Positions 12,001 through 22,814 are shown, counted from the first letter of the stretch. The stretch is 64,000 nucleotides of DNA from Sinotaia quadrata (GCA_028829895.1 CM054179.1:39922617-39986616); one strand, 5' to 3'. The notes: generated from the sequence alone by a model not told the origin. A program made the numbers and translations.

Positions 12001-14401
12001 TGTGGCAATTATTTAAAATCAAGCATGAGAGATGAGAGTGGTCAAGTAGCAGATACATGAGAGTGGGGTGATTCACAAATGAGAATGGAATGACTTCACA
12101 AATGAGAGTGGGATGACTTCACAAATGAGAATGGGATGACTTGACAAGTAAGATGGATAGATGTGAAAGGTGAACATAGATAGAAGGTTAAGACGAGAAT
12201 GGATGAGAGAGTTTCCATTTATGGCTTGAGTAGGTAAGGTTGAGGGAACAGATTGTCCTCAGGGTTGAGAAAAGCATTACGGGAGATAAATCTTCCTTCC
12301 CTGTTACTGTACGAGCGATACTAACGACAGATTATCCATATTATCTCCCCTTGATGCTTTGCTAAGAACTGATTGCAGATTACCCACATTTATCTTCCCC
12401 GATGCTTTGATATGAACTTATTTCAGATTATCCACATTTATCTCCCCTTATTTTATTGTTATATGAAACCAAACACCTTTTCAACATAGCAAGTTTAGGA
12501 GATATCCTAGTTAGTTTTATTACTACATAAGACAATGTCTTTATAATTTAATATGATGATTTGAAATAATCCACATGATGCTCTAACAACAAACTAAACT
12601 AAACAAGCAAGCAAACAAACAAATAAAACAAATCAACAGCCATCCAAATTCACACTCAAATAATTTCAATAAACATGTTAAATAAAATAAAATTATCACA
12701 GGCTCGGCTGAAGGTCTGTTGTATACAAATATATGAAAGAAAGAGAGATTTAGTGAAAGAAAGTAATTTTATAGCAAATTATTTTTGTTCTATGAATGTA
12801 ACAAATTTATTTAAATGAATTTATTCAGGAGCTGACTTCTAGTGATGGATATCCAGCCAAACCAAACCATTCTCTCCCCGCCCCCCACCCACAACGCTCT
12901 ATACACACAACAAGAAAACAACGCAGTGCTATTTTAGATACTCGTAATTAATTCCACTGTTGACATATACTTAAGTATGGACATAAGGTGAGACAGAATT
13001 TTATACTTTGCCTATGATGCTAAGACATACTTAACGCCTGCACGTGTACTTAGTGCTAAATGCTAATATCTGTTGACTATGATACTAAGATAAGACATAT
13101 TTAAAGCCTGCACATGTGTTTAGTGTATATATATATATATATTTAACGTTAGGGTTTGTTTAGTGTTTACTGTTAAAATGATAGTCACCCGGTTTATTGT
13201 TAAATCATTATGCCCTTTAATTGCATTACATACTGCAGAAACAGTTGGTTGAAATGTTTAGTGATTACTGTTAAATGAGAGTATTTTCTGATTGTATATT
13301 GTTAAAAGCAGACTGATTGTATATTGTTAAATGAGAGTATTTTCTAAACAAACGGCATACTGATCGATACTGTTAATGACAATATTTTGAATAAGCAGCG
13401 TACCGATGACCCGGAAGTGAGCTCGTACCACGTGTATCCGTCCGTCGTCAAGATGCCGCCATACAGTCTAAAACAGGTTCCTGTGTTGTATGTTCCTACA
13501 ACCGTTGTCCCCGTAGTTCCCGCTGCAGACACACAAAAGCACTCGTAAATATGATATCGCATGCACACATACACGTACACACACATACGCACATTCAACC
13601 ACAAACACATGCACAATCACTCACCACAGCATTACACATACTCATGCACAATCACTCACCACAGCATTACACATACTCATGCACAATCACTCACCACAGC
13701 ATTACACATACTCATGCACAATCACTCACCACAGCATTACACATACTCATGCACAATCACTCACCACAGCATTACACATACTCATGCACAATCACTCACC
13801 ACAGCATTACACATACTCATGCACAATCACTCACCACAGCATTACACATACTCATGCACAATCACTCACCACAGCATTACACATACTCATGCACAATCAC
13901 TCACCAGAGCATTCATAATGGACAGGTTAGTTATAACTCGCTTTACCGAACAAAAAATAATTCATAATGGACAGGTTAGGTTAGTTATAACTCGTTTTAC
14001 CCAACACAGAATAATTCATAATGGACAGGTTAGTTATAACTCGCTTTACCGAACACAAAATAATTCATAATAGATATGGTTAGTTATAATTCGCTTTACC
14101 GAACACAAAATAATGCTTAATGGACAGGATTAATTATAAGTCCGCTTTACCGTACACAAAGTGGTAAAGTACCTAACGTCACAAAACGCACATTTTACAA
14201 ACACGCCAGCAAAAGTGGTAAAGCACCTAACGCCACAAAATGCACATTTTACAAACACGCTAACAAAAAGTCCTTACGTTGGTTCCTGGCATTCACCCCA
14301 GTACCGCTCACACACAGACAGTCACCAGTGACCACCGTCACCCCGGCGAGGTTGGCTCGAACCACACCGACAGCTAACCCAAGCAGAACTACAGTAAGCA
14401 T
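5816..14401 (-). CDS. Secreted SH3b + M15-type zinc peptidase, six exons, 246 aa
   Basis: Joined exons (minus strand): 14278-14401, 13404-13522, 11883-11934, 9549-9711, 6768-6861, 5816-6004. All introns are GT-AG with phases 1,0,1,2,0, giving 741 nt and no internal stop. Residues 1-16 form a hydrophobic signal peptide ending VVRA. Residues ~20-90 are a bacterial-type SH3 (SH3b) domain with VNARNQPGTTGTTVVGTY, a TGTC turn, DGYTWYEL and a closing RFWIAGTYL. Residues ~99-246 resemble secreted bacterial M15/Hedgehog-fold D,D-peptidases: SRHYSGLAVD at 197-206 and DHIH at 232-235. Zinc ligands would be H199, D206 and H235, with D232 the likely base. About 14 cysteines in the mature chain suggest disulfides and secretion. 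The inferred role is cleavage of peptide cross-links in bacterial peptidoglycan, in defence or digestion. Bacterial origin is plausible but untested. Structure is firm; substrate is inferred. Confidence 0.88.
6005..6767 (-). other. Intron 5 of the SH3b-M15 gene
   Basis: 763 bp, AT-rich, no array and no other gene seen. Confidence 0.8.
6768..6861 (-). CDS. SH3b-M15 gene, coding exon 5
   Basis: Acceptor TTTCCAG|CTATTG, donor GTTATT|GTAAGT, phases 2 to 0. It encodes residues 153-184 (SYCSCGPNGGTTCLSTG then LLKYLVTLKNRGNVI), corresponding to the pre-catalytic helix of the peptidase module. Confidence 0.86.
6851..7060. repeat. Four tandem copies spanning the exon 5 splice acceptor
   Basis: GGAACAATAGCTGGAAATAA recurs near 6851, 6914, 6966 and 7030, about 50-65 bp apart. 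Each copy repeats the acceptor (TTTCCAG|CTATTGTTCC on the minus strand) with the first bases of exon 5. Only the 6861 copy continues into coding sequence. Confidence 0.9.
7440..7920. repeat. 38-bp minisatellite (intron 4)
   Basis: About 12 highly similar 38-bp units containing GCCTGCTTTAGCAAGTTTAC. The plus strand reads open for part of the array, with no coding meaning. Confidence 0.95.
7950..8260. repeat. Alternating ~37-bp minisatellite (intron 4)
   Basis: Two alternating subunits (GCTTGAACTATAATATCTC and TTTGAACTATAATATCTC) form a roughly 73-bp higher-order repeat, about four times. Confidence 0.9.
8280..8800. repeat. 38-bp minisatellite, second array (intron 4)
   Basis: About 10 units of 38 bp containing TTTGCCTGCTCTAGCAATTT. 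They are diverged at the left edge and nearly identical to the right. The shared CCTGCTYTAGCAA core ties it to the 7440-7920 array. Confidence 0.95.
8801..9095. other. Unique part of intron 4
   Basis: AT-rich, no array or exon seen. Confidence 0.7.
9100..9285. repeat. (GAAA)n microsatellite with GAATAAAA interruptions (intron 4)
   Basis: Tetranucleotide tract on the plus strand. The minus-strand Phe/Leu/Ser-rich frame is an artefact. Confidence 0.97.
9549..9711 (-). CDS. SH3b-M15 gene, coding exon 4
   Basis: Acceptor CTGGCATAG|CG receives the phase-1 G of exon 3. The donor is CCAG|GTATAA, phase 2. It encodes residues 99-152, with SAEQKAMACELL, a GVTDNAFAYNNLNDMCNG stretch and AARS. This is the N-terminal part of the peptidase module. 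A second AG seven bases into the exon (CTGCAG) would break the frame. Confidence 0.86.
9716..10260. repeat. 21-bp minisatellite abutting exon 4 (intron 3)
   Basis: About 25 units of CAGAACAACCAGTACAGAYAT with point variants. The 21-bp period keeps several frames open on both strands, so the long frames here are spurious. The array begins within a few bases of the exon 4 acceptor. Confidence 0.97.
10318..10545 (+). mobile_element. GC-rich dispersed repeat, most complete copy
   Basis: Left half (GAAGCCGCAAGAGACCTTTC, then GATGTTCTCGGTCTTGGTCT) matches 52163-52258 and 52296-52360. Right half (GGCAGGAGGG...GGGGTGAA then CACCCTCAACCGCCCTC) matches 51380-51510. It is much more GC-rich than its surroundings. 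Non-autonomous, family not identified. Confidence 0.7.
10856..10957. repeat. 34-bp tandem repeat, three copies (intron 3)
   Basis: Units begin AGTTCTAATGTTTATACCCA at 10856, 10890 and 10924. Confidence 0.95.
11000..11620. repeat. ~41-bp minisatellite (intron 3)
   Basis: About 14 units containing AGTCTGGTCGCACTATATGT and ACCTGTCCTAACAACCTACT. The centre is homogeneous and the edges diverged. Confidence 0.95.
11883..11934 (-). CDS. SH3b-M15 gene, coding exon 3
   Basis: A 52-nt micro-exon: acceptor TTCCTTACAG|CGT, donor TGTG|GTAAGT. It encodes residues 82-98 (RFWIAGTYLTKGTAAQC), the last SH3b strand (compare GWVAGxYL in bacterial SH3b), and ends in phase 1. Confidence 0.88.
12045..12150. repeat. 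~25-bp tandem repeat (intron 2)
   Basis: GATGACTTCACAAATGAGAA recurs about four times. Confidence 0.85.
12325..12455. repeat. ~55-bp tandem repeat (intron 2)
   Basis: AGATTATCCACATTTATCTC and variants recur three times, with GATGCTTTG between them. Confidence 0.8.
12456..13400. other. Remaining intron 2 sequence
   Basis: AT-rich with a short (TA)n near 13127-13142 and a small duplication around 13270-13350. No further exon seen. Confidence 0.7.
13404..13522 (-). CDS. SH3b-M15 gene, coding exon 2
   Basis: Acceptor CTGCAG|CG, donor TCG|GTACGC (weak but in phase 0). It encodes residues 42-81, the SH3b core with the PGTTGTTVVGTY, NTGTC and DGYTWYEL segments, matching the usual order of SH3b strands. 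Confidence 0.87.
13611..13912. repeat. 35-bp minisatellite (intron 1)
   Basis: About 8-9 near-identical units containing CACTCACCACAGCATTACAC. The His/Ser/Thr-rich frames across it are repeat artefacts. Confidence 0.97.
13913..14155. repeat. ~50-bp minisatellite (intron 1)
   Basis: Four to five units starting CATAATGGACAGGTTAGTTA at 13913, 13963, 14017 and 14067. Confidence 0.93.
14160..14270. repeat. 54-bp tandem duplication (intron 1)
   Basis: GTGGTAAAGYACCTAACG occurs at 14161 and 14215. The second copy ends just before the exon 1 donor. Confidence 0.9.
14278..14401 (-). CDS. SH3b-M15 gene, coding exon 1
   Basis: The ATG at 14399-14401 opens 41 codons: signal peptide (MLTVVLLGLAVGVVRA) and the first SH3b strand with DCLCVSGTGVNARNQ. 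It ends with donor C|GTAAGG, phase 1. The ATG is chosen because it begins the signal peptide and lies about 52 nt below a TATA box. Confidence 0.88.
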
Positions 14402-14451
14402 AGTTGTCAGGGCCGAGAACAAACAACGGCAGAGATCTCGCGGTATTTCGT

Positions 14452-14458
14452 CTTATAA
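14452..14458 (-). promoter_or_regulatory. TATA box of the SH3b-M15 gene
   Basis: TATAAG on the minus strand, about 52 nt upstream of the ATG, predicts a start site near 14425 and a leader of about 25 nt. The motif also reads TATAAAG on the plus strand, but no plus-strand gene follows. Confidence 0.6.
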
Positions 14459-14649
14459 AGGGATATACTCATGTCACGTGATATGGAGTGATGTGACCAG
14501 CTACTTGCTTAAGATAAACAAGTCTGTATGATGTCATTTGCTTAGAGCAAAATGCTAGTTACCTTGAACTGTTTATATATTATTATTATTACGAGGAAGG
14601 TCAGGAAGAATGGGAATACTTGTCTTGGTGTTGGTGCGTGGTGCGGTGA

Positions 14650-14945
14650 TGTGTATGTGTATGTTTCTGCGTGTATCAGAGTATATTGATATGTGTGGTA
14701 CATGTATGTCTCTGCGTGTATCAGAATATATTGATACGTGTATGTCTCTGCGTGTATCAGAGTATATTGAAACGTGTATGTCTCTGCGTGTATTAGAGTA
14801 TACGTGTGATATCTGTATGTCTGCGTGTATCAGAGTATACTGATACGTGTGATGTGTACGTGTGTGTCTCTGCGTTTATCAGAGTATATTGATAAGTGTG
14901 GTATGTGTCTCTGCGTGTATCAGAGTATATTGATACGTGTGGATG
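14650..14945. repeat. ~38-bp minisatellite upstream of the SH3b-M15 promoter
   Basis: About seven units containing CTCTGCGTGTATCAGAGTAT, some truncated. It lies about 200 bp upstream of the TATA box. Confidence 0.92.
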
Positions 14946-15481
14946 ATTGTCAGAAGAAATATAAATGGTTGGGGTACAAACTGTTCTCGTTTTCACTCTT
15001 AAATAGTTACTTGTATTCGGATATGTGATGAAACAAAACCATCTTGCAACTTAGTCCCATTCGCTGATCGATTTCTTCTTAACGTTTACTTCCAACTGTC
15101 GCTTGTTTCAAGGACGAAATGTGTTTACCTGTTGATTTACCTATTTAAGCTGGGTGTAGTAGGTCAGTTTCTTCTATTTACATCCCTTGTTTGCATGTCT
15201 CGTGAATTCTTTTAAATGTTACAATAGTTTCTATGTTTGGGCGCAGTGTTTTATATAGACACACTTCACAGTACATGTTTAGATGAAAGATGTTTTAACA
15301 AGTAGCACTTAAATGTAGTTGCATTATAGAGAGTATTTTTTTCTGTCTGTAAAAGAATATTGCTCCCCTCCCCCAAACGTTTTGTCTATTGAGGACTGTT
15401 TTTATTGTGCAACAAGTAGAGTACACCCCCTTGTAAAGTAAAGTAAAAGAAAGTAAAGATAAGTTTTTATCATATCTTTCT

Positions 15482-15547
<66 letters not shown>

Positions 15548-16210
15548 TTAAAGAGAACGGTGCATGTACTTTTTCATTTCCGTTCCTAAATGTCGCTGCA
15601 CCTATCGGAGACGACGTGGAATCAGATGACTGGTGCGTCTTGTAAAGGGGGACAGCGTGCGTGCAGCAGAGCAGATTCAAGTACGTGCAAGGATTTTAGA
15701 AACAATCTTCTTCCAAGGTCATGCGTCATCTGTTACGGGAACAAACGTATGCTCCGTCACTCGGACAAGTTCACGGCAGGACGCCATATTTCTACTTTCA
15801 ACCAGCTCATTTTATACGTCACTCGGATAGACCAGCAATGTCACCATACTTTTCCTTATCTCAATTGCCTCATTTCATTAACCAGCCGTAAAATTAGAAA
15901 AAAAATCTGAACACGCTGCGTCACTCGGAGGTGTTCACAATCTGTCACCTTACTCCTCGCTTAAAAGCAGGCTCACTTCATACAACACCACTCGCACAGC
16001 ATTGAGATGTGAATGTATTTATAATCTCATAAACTGCCTCATTTCATCGTGCGAACGATTACTAATCAGCTTGTAATACAAATGCTAACACTCAGCGGAA
16101 AGTTTAATGTAGTACTATTCTGAAAATGTTCGGAATGCAATCTTTATAATAAGATGGTTTACATGTGTATACACTCTTTTGAACCCGAATAAATGAAAGT
16201 AATGCAACGT
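14946..16210. other. Intergenic sequence with a (TG)n tract
   Basis: Mostly unique. A (TG)n of about 60 bp lies at 15486-15546. A somewhat GC-richer part at 15550-15960 has CGTCACTCGGA repeated three times but no recognisable gene. Confidence 0.6.
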
Positions 16211-16214
16211 TTTG

Positions 16215-16975
16215 ACGTTAAGCAGTAACGCAAAAGCCTTTTACAGCTCTGATGGTAAGAGGTTACACTAAAGCCCTTTACAGCTGTGATGGCAAGCGAT
16301 ATCACTAAAGCCTTTTACAACTCTGATGGCAAGCGTCTACACTAAAACCCTCTACAGTTCTGTTGGTAAGAGGTTACATACACTAAAGCCTTTTACAGGT
16401 CTGATGGTAAGCAGTATCACTAAGGCCTTTTACAGCTCTGATGGTAAGAGGTTACACTAAAACCTTTTACAGCCCTGATGGTAAGAGGTTACACTAAAGC
16501 CTTTTACAGCTCTGATGGTAAGAGGTTACACTAAAGCCTATTACAGTTCTGATGACAAGCGGTATTGCTAAAGCCTTTTACAGCTCTGATGGTAAGAGGT
16601 TACACTAAAGCCTATTACAGTTCTTATGACAAGCGGTTACACTAAAGCCTTTTATAGCTCTGATGGTAAGCATTCATACTAAAGCCTTTTATAGCTTTGA
16701 TGGCAAGCAGTTACACTAAAGCCTTTTATAGTCTGATGGTAAGCAGTTACACTAAAACCGTTTATAGTCTGATGGTAAGCAGTTACACTAAAGCCTTTTA
16801 TAGCTCTGATGGTAAGCAGTTACATTAAACTGATTAAAGCCTTTTATAGCTCTGATGGTAAGCAGTTACACTAAAGCCTTTTATAGTTCTTATGACAAGC
16901 GGTATCACTAAAGCTCTCTACAGTTCTTATGACAAGCGGTATCACTAAAGCTCTCTACAGCTCTTATGGTAAGCG
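16215..16975. repeat. ~38-bp minisatellite, about 19 units
   Basis: Units contain CTCTGATGGTAAGAGGTTAC and ACTAAAGCCTTTTACAG, with many substitutions and short indels, indicating an older array. Confidence 0.95.
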
Positions 16976-17450
16976 GTTAAAGAATCACATTTCCAAGGCA
17001 AAGAGACGACTATGAGTATTTTTCCTCACGGCTAAAATCCCCTTTACGCAAGCGGCCATCAAATATTAACTTTTAATAATATTTATATGGATTTGAAACC
17101 AAAATTCAGTTGTTTTATGAAGGTAATCTTTAACATTTTTCATTTTACGCATTTCGTTTGTAGGTAATTGCTTTCATTGAAAAGTATACACGTGTGACGT
17201 ACATATGCACTTCTCCTTTGCAAGTGTTCTTTGTAAAATATTTTGTTTAGATAGAGCATTTATAACCTATGTAGGGTAGAAATTTCTTCACATATTTTAA
17301 ATATTTGAAATGTTTGTAAAACGTTTTTTTTTTTTTTTGGTACATTTGCGTGTACTCTTAATTAAAACAAAATTTGAAGTATATATAGATCACAGCTTCT
17401 TGAACAATTTGTGTTGCGTGTAGATTATAGCTTTATTAGAACTTTTATGT
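16976..17450. other. AT-rich intergenic sequence
   Basis: No feature recognised beyond a T-run near 17325. Confidence 0.6.
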
Positions 17451-17454
17451 GTAG

Positions 17455-17905
17455 ATCACAGCTTTCCTTAATAATTACAATAATGTACTATGTATCCCAA
17501 TTACTTTAGTACTTTGAAAAAGTGTAGATCACAGCTTTCCTTAATAATTACAATAGTGTACTATGTATCCCAATTACTTTAGTACTTTGAAAAAGTGTAG
17601 ATCACAGCTTTCCTTAATAATTACAATAGTGTACTATGTATCCCAATTACTTTAGTACTTTGAAAAAGTGTAGATCACAGCTTTCCTTAATAATTACAAT
17701 AGTGCACTATGTATCCCAATTACTTTAGTACTTTGAAAAAGTGTAGATCACAGCTTTCCTTAATAATTACAATAGTGTACTATGTATCCCAATTACTTTA
17801 GTACTTTGAAAAAGTGTAGATCACAGCTTTCCTTAATAATTACAATAGTGTACTATGTATCCCAATTACTTTAGTACTTTGAAAAAGTGTAGATCACAGC
17901 TTCAT
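17455..17905. repeat. 73-bp minisatellite, six copies
   Basis: GTGTAGATCACAGCTTTCC recurs exactly every 73 bp (17522, 17595, 17668 and on) with almost no divergence. This indicates recent expansion. Confidence 0.97.
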
Positions 17906-17924
17906 TAGTAATTTGTCATGTCTG

Positions 17925-18350
17925 CAGATAAAACTGTCTTAGTATGTTGGTGATGAATGTAGATCACGGCTATGATATGGTGGTGATGTGTGTAGTTCAC
18001 AGTATGTTGATTATGTGTGTATGTTAATGATATGTATAGATCACACCTTAGTATGTTGATATATGCAGAGATCACAGTTGTCTTAGTATGTTGGTGATGT
18101 GTTTAGATCACATTTGTCTTAGTTGACGATGTGTTTAGATCGCAGTTGTCTTAGTATGTTGGTGATGTGTTTAGATCGCATTTGTCTTAGTATGTTGGTG
18201 ATGTGTTTAGATCGCATTTGTCTTAGTTGACGATGTGTTTAGATCGCAGTTGTCTTAGTATGTTGGTGATGTGTTTAGATCGCATTTGTCTTAGTTGATG
18301 GTGTGTTTAGATCGCAGCTATCTTAGTATGTTGGTGATGTGTGTATATCC
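17925..18350. repeat. ~36-bp minisatellite
   Basis: About 11 units with TGTTGGTGATGTGTTTAGAT. The TAGATCACAG phrase links it to the adjacent 73-bp array. Confidence 0.92.
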
Positions 18351-19760
18351 CAATTTCTACAGAGCATAATGTTGTGTAATCACAGCTTCCTTTGAATAAT
18401 TTTGTGATTTATGTTAGTTTTTAAAAGTTTATTGCGTAATATACCGCTTTAGATCGTTGGCTGCTGTTATAGTTTAAATTTACATTATTCGCACCTCGAG
18501 ACGGTAGCTGCGTTTTTGTGTTTGTTTTCTTAAAGTGAAAAAAAAGAGCATGCTTAGTTTATTGCTTCTTTAAAACAATAACGGTATTTTTTGATGATTT
18601 CCTGCTAGAAACATGCAGGCCTTGCTTCTTAAATTCATGACGTGTACGTCGATTACTATTTTACGCGTCAGACGCGTACGTCATTGTTTCCTAGACCATT
18701 GATGACGTGTGCAGGATCTGTTTTGTTTGCCCAATACAAGCGCTTTCCCTAAGACACTGTGGCGTGCAGCAATAGTTTTCAATCGGTCCAAATTTTGCCT
18801 GTGTGCTGTGCGCGCGCGTAAAATTAAAAGGGAACTTACTTTTACAAGAAAGACAAATAGCTACAGTTTCAGGTGCACATGACATTATGTTCTTAACAAG
18901 GAAGATATTAGTGGAGCTGAGACAATCGATTTGTAAATCATTAATCAATTCACCTTTCAACACACACAAGATGTCTCTCACAGACCACTCACACACACGC
19001 AGAAGAATAATCTGGACTGATTGAAATGTTACCGTTTGCTACGTGTCACAGCATTATAGTGACGTGCTTATTTGGGGACATTGGTGTAACAGTTAAGAAC
19101 ATTCAAGGACATTAGTCTTAATAGATAAGGGTTTCCTTTTAAAGTTTTACTCTGATGAAGGAAATGGTTTAGTTTTTATCGCTACATGCATGAAAAGAAT
19201 TCGGTTCCATTTTTCTTTTGTTGAAGGATTCCGTCTTTAGATGTCTATTACCTCCCTTTTGTCATCAGTGGTGTAATCCTTCAGGTAGTGTTCATGTAGA
19301 TGTTTGATTCTAGATTGCCATTCTGTAACAACTGGTGCTGTCTGACTCTGCGGCAACTTAGCGTTAGTGTTCTGTTTGAAATATTTAGTCATCCGTTTGA
19401 AAGACTATAAAAAAAAAGTCATAATTATTGTAGTCCTTAAGATTAATAATCCTCTATGATCGCTGCCTTAGTCTTTACATATATTGTTATCATTTCTGTA
19501 ATAGTCTTTAGATGTTCGATGAAGATTTGCACTCTTTCATCGTCACTGTTATCCTTACGTGCCTGTTAGATGTCTGTATTCCGTTTTCATTACTGTAGTC
19601 GATTATAGATGATCGAATGAATGTTGACACGCATTAATTTTTGTTGTAGATGTTCAAAGAATGTTGACACTCACATTAGACAATGTACTAAAGAAAACCA
19701 TGGGAATAGGTCTATATGCAAATCAAGTATCAGTTGTCTCCTTTAGTGCTTGTCAGTGTA
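18351..19760. other. Intergenic sequence
   Basis: Unique, no gene recognised. The stretch 18640-18830 holds CpG-containing palindromes such as ACGCGTCAGACGCGT. Confidence 0.6.
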
Positions 19761-19764
19761 CCTC

Positions 19765-20045
19765 TGTTGTATATTTGGTAGGTGGTAGTTTTCATGTTAG
19801 AATTACAAATGGTTGTCTCCCTTAGTGCTTGTCCGTATATCCCTGTTGTATATTTGGTAGGGGGGGGGGTAGTTTTCATGTTAGAATTACAAATGGTTGT
19901 CTCCCTTAGTGCTTGTCAGTATATCCCTGTTGTATATTTGGTAAGGGGGGGGGGGGTAGTTTTCATGTTAGAATTACAAATGGTTGTCAGCATATTTGGT
20001 AGGGGGTAGTTTTCAGAATTGGAACTGGTTGTGTCCCTTAGTGCT
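19765..20045. repeat. ~85-bp tandem repeat with variable G-run
   Basis: Three full copies and a partial one. Each contains GTAGTTTTCATGTTAGAATT and a G-run of different length (about 5, 10 and 12). Confidence 0.93.
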
Positions 20046-21180
20046 TGTTAATCTATTTGATAATTGTAATTAAGTTGAATAATCACGCATGAAGACTTTT
20101 ATAAGAGCAAACAAACAAACGGACTGATCAAGTACAAACATACTTATAAGTGTATACGACCAAACAAAGTTCTAAGAATATCATTTATCAAAATACCCAG
20201 TAATATTTTAACTCGCCATTCAGCAACTCTTTCTCAGTGTCCAGCCAACTGTTATACATTAAAACCTGCGAGCAGTGAGTTAATGAGCAATGATTGAACA
20301 GAACACAACACAACAACCAGAGCGTTTTTCATTATCAGCCACTCAAAAGAACATTGAACTAGTTCGAACTCCATATGGTAAACATCTGACAAAGAACGAG
20401 TTATTTATTTAAAATTAAAACAACTGGAAAATATATAACAACAGCTATAATAACACAGCAACAGACCAAGGCAACAAGCAACCGGAAGCTAATCATTCTG
20501 GAAATGGAGGGTGGAATCCATGCATTCTTAAAACATACTACCCAAACTATGACTTATTTTGCAATCCAGAGGAACTCCACACAGTAATTTCATAATCTTT
20601 ATTTCTTTAAGACATCGTTAAAAGCAGTCGCTACTGTCTTGGTTAATGTTAGTGCTTATGATGTAGTCTCTACTTTCCTGATGCTCTTGTAGGTCCTTTG
20701 TTGCTATGTGTCGATGTAAGTTATTAGTCAATGGAAAAAGAGTTGGATTTAGAGCATATTAACAAAAGTTGGCTGATGTGTTGAACGAAATTTAAAGATC
20801 GCTAAAATTAATTAGAAAATATAGTTTAGGTTAGTATCTTCAGTGAATGATTAAACAATGAAAATCTAATGTCAAATAAATATCGTCACTTTGTTTTGTT
20901 CGTGCAAAGAAATTGTAGTACTTTCATCGATTAAAGTTTTCAGGGTATTGATGTTATTCCGTATGCGAGTTTGTTTTCACCAAAAGCATGCAATCTGTTT
21001 AAGAGAAGAGTAATATGGACAATAAAAAAAATGTTTCTAAACAATTGAAAATGGTCTTCTGCAAACAGCGTTGAATCCAACTCCGTTTTGAGATGAGTTT
21101 CCTCTAATAATATTAGCATTAAAATCAATTTTACAAATCGCAAACGCACACAGGGTGAGAGTACATGGGGTCTTCCCTGG
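20046..21180. other. Intergenic sequence
   Basis: AT-rich, unique, no feature recognised. Confidence 0.6.
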
Positions 21181-21186
21181 CCAGAG

Positions 21187-21710
21187 GTTGCAGAATCTTA
21201 AACGACAAGTTGCTGTCTTTTAACAAAAGGTTGCAGTGTCTGAGACGACAAGTGGCTATCTCTGAACAAAAGGTTGCAGTGTCTGAGACGACAAGTGGCT
21301 ATCTCTGAGCAAAAGGTTGCAGTGTCTGAGACGACAAATGGCTAAATCTGAGCAAAAGGTTGCTGTGTCTCAGACGACAAGTGGCTATCTCTGAGCAAAA
21401 GGTTGCAGTGTCTGAGACGACAAGTGACTATCTCTGAGCAAAAGGTTGCAGAGCCAGAGACTACAAGAAGCTGTCTTTTAGCAAAAGGTTGAAGTGTCTG
21501 AGACGACAAGTGGCTATCTCTGAGCAAAAGGTTGCAGTGTCTGAGACTACAAGAAGCTGTCTTTTAACAAAAGGTTGCAGTGTCTGAGACGACAAGTGGC
21601 TATCTCTGAGCAAAAGGTTGCAGTGTCTGAGACGACAAGTGGCTATCTCTGCGCAAAAGGTTGCAGTGTCTGAGACTACAAGAAGCTGTCTTTTAGCAAA
21701 AGGTTGCAGG
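21187..21710. repeat. 43-bp minisatellite, about 12 units
   Basis: GTTGCAGTGTCTGAGACGAC recurs every 43 bp. A variant unit with CTACAAGAAGCTGTC is interspersed. Confidence 0.96.
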
Positions 21711-21979
21711 TTGACTCCCTTTCTTTCACGCTCCAGTTGCTTACATCACTTGGCGCATAGTACGCTGCCCAAGGTTACTTGGAGACAGCTAAAATGACGC
21801 ACACATCTGAAACAAAGACTTCCTGGTTGTTTGAAAAACAAAATGAAATTGAACATTTGTAAAAGAATTTGATACAAAGAAATAACATTTAACGATAGGT
21901 CGCCAATGAGCACTACAGTTTTGCTAGTGAAACATTATGTTGAAAATAATTTCTGAAACACTTTGGAATTATAATACAC

Positions 21980-22710
21980 TTAATAGACAGGGTCATTAGC
22001 TGTACAGTCAGGATCAGTAAGATATTCTTTACAAAGTAGAATCAGTAGGGTACAAACTGGAGTCAAGATCGTGAGGATATACTTAACAATCAGGTTAATT
22101 AGTTAGGGTTCGCTTTACAGTCAAGGTCAGTAGGGTTTACTTTACAGTGGAATCATTAGGGTACATCAATTACAGGATCATTAAAATACACTATACAGTC
22201 AGGATCATTAGAAACATTTTACAGCCAGGGTCATTAGGATATTCATTACAATCAGAATCAATAGGGTATTCATTATATAGGGATCAATAGGATATTCATT
22301 ACAGTCAGGAATAAAAGGGCATTCATCACAACTAGATCATTAAGGATTCATTATAGTCAGGATCAATAGGGTATTCATTACAGTCAGGATCAATAGGGTA
22401 CTGATTACAGTCAGAATCAAAAACATTAATTAACAGAGAGGATCATTAGGGTACTCGTTACAGTCAGGATCAGAAGGAAACATTTAAGGATCATTAAGTT
22501 ACTTGCTACAGTCAGAAAAATATTTGGGGTACTCGTTACAGTCAGTATTATTAGGGTACATTCGTAGTCAGGGCTAAATTTTAGAGTAACGATCGAACAA
22601 TATACACTTAACTTCCTAAAAGATCAGGTCAATTTAAAAGTCAGGGTCACAAGAGTACAATCTACAGTAATGATCAGAAGATTAGCACTTAAAGAGAAGA
22701 ATCAGTGGGG
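21980..22710. repeat. Diverged ~30-bp repeat array
   Basis: CAGTCAGGATCATTAGGGTA and variants recur some 20 times with irregular spacing. An old or rapidly diverging array. Confidence 0.85.
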
Positions 22711-22814
22711 ATATTTAACTGAACCGCTGATTAAGTTAATGTGTTTTCAAGTAAGTATGTAAACTTTTTCACTCATTGTTTAGTGTCCGAACCTGATAAT
22801 TCCTCAACGGAATC

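Noticed and set aside
13551..14070. His/Ser/Thr-rich open frames resembling a secreted repeat protein
   Set aside because: They derive from the 35-bp array in intron 1 and several frames are equally open.
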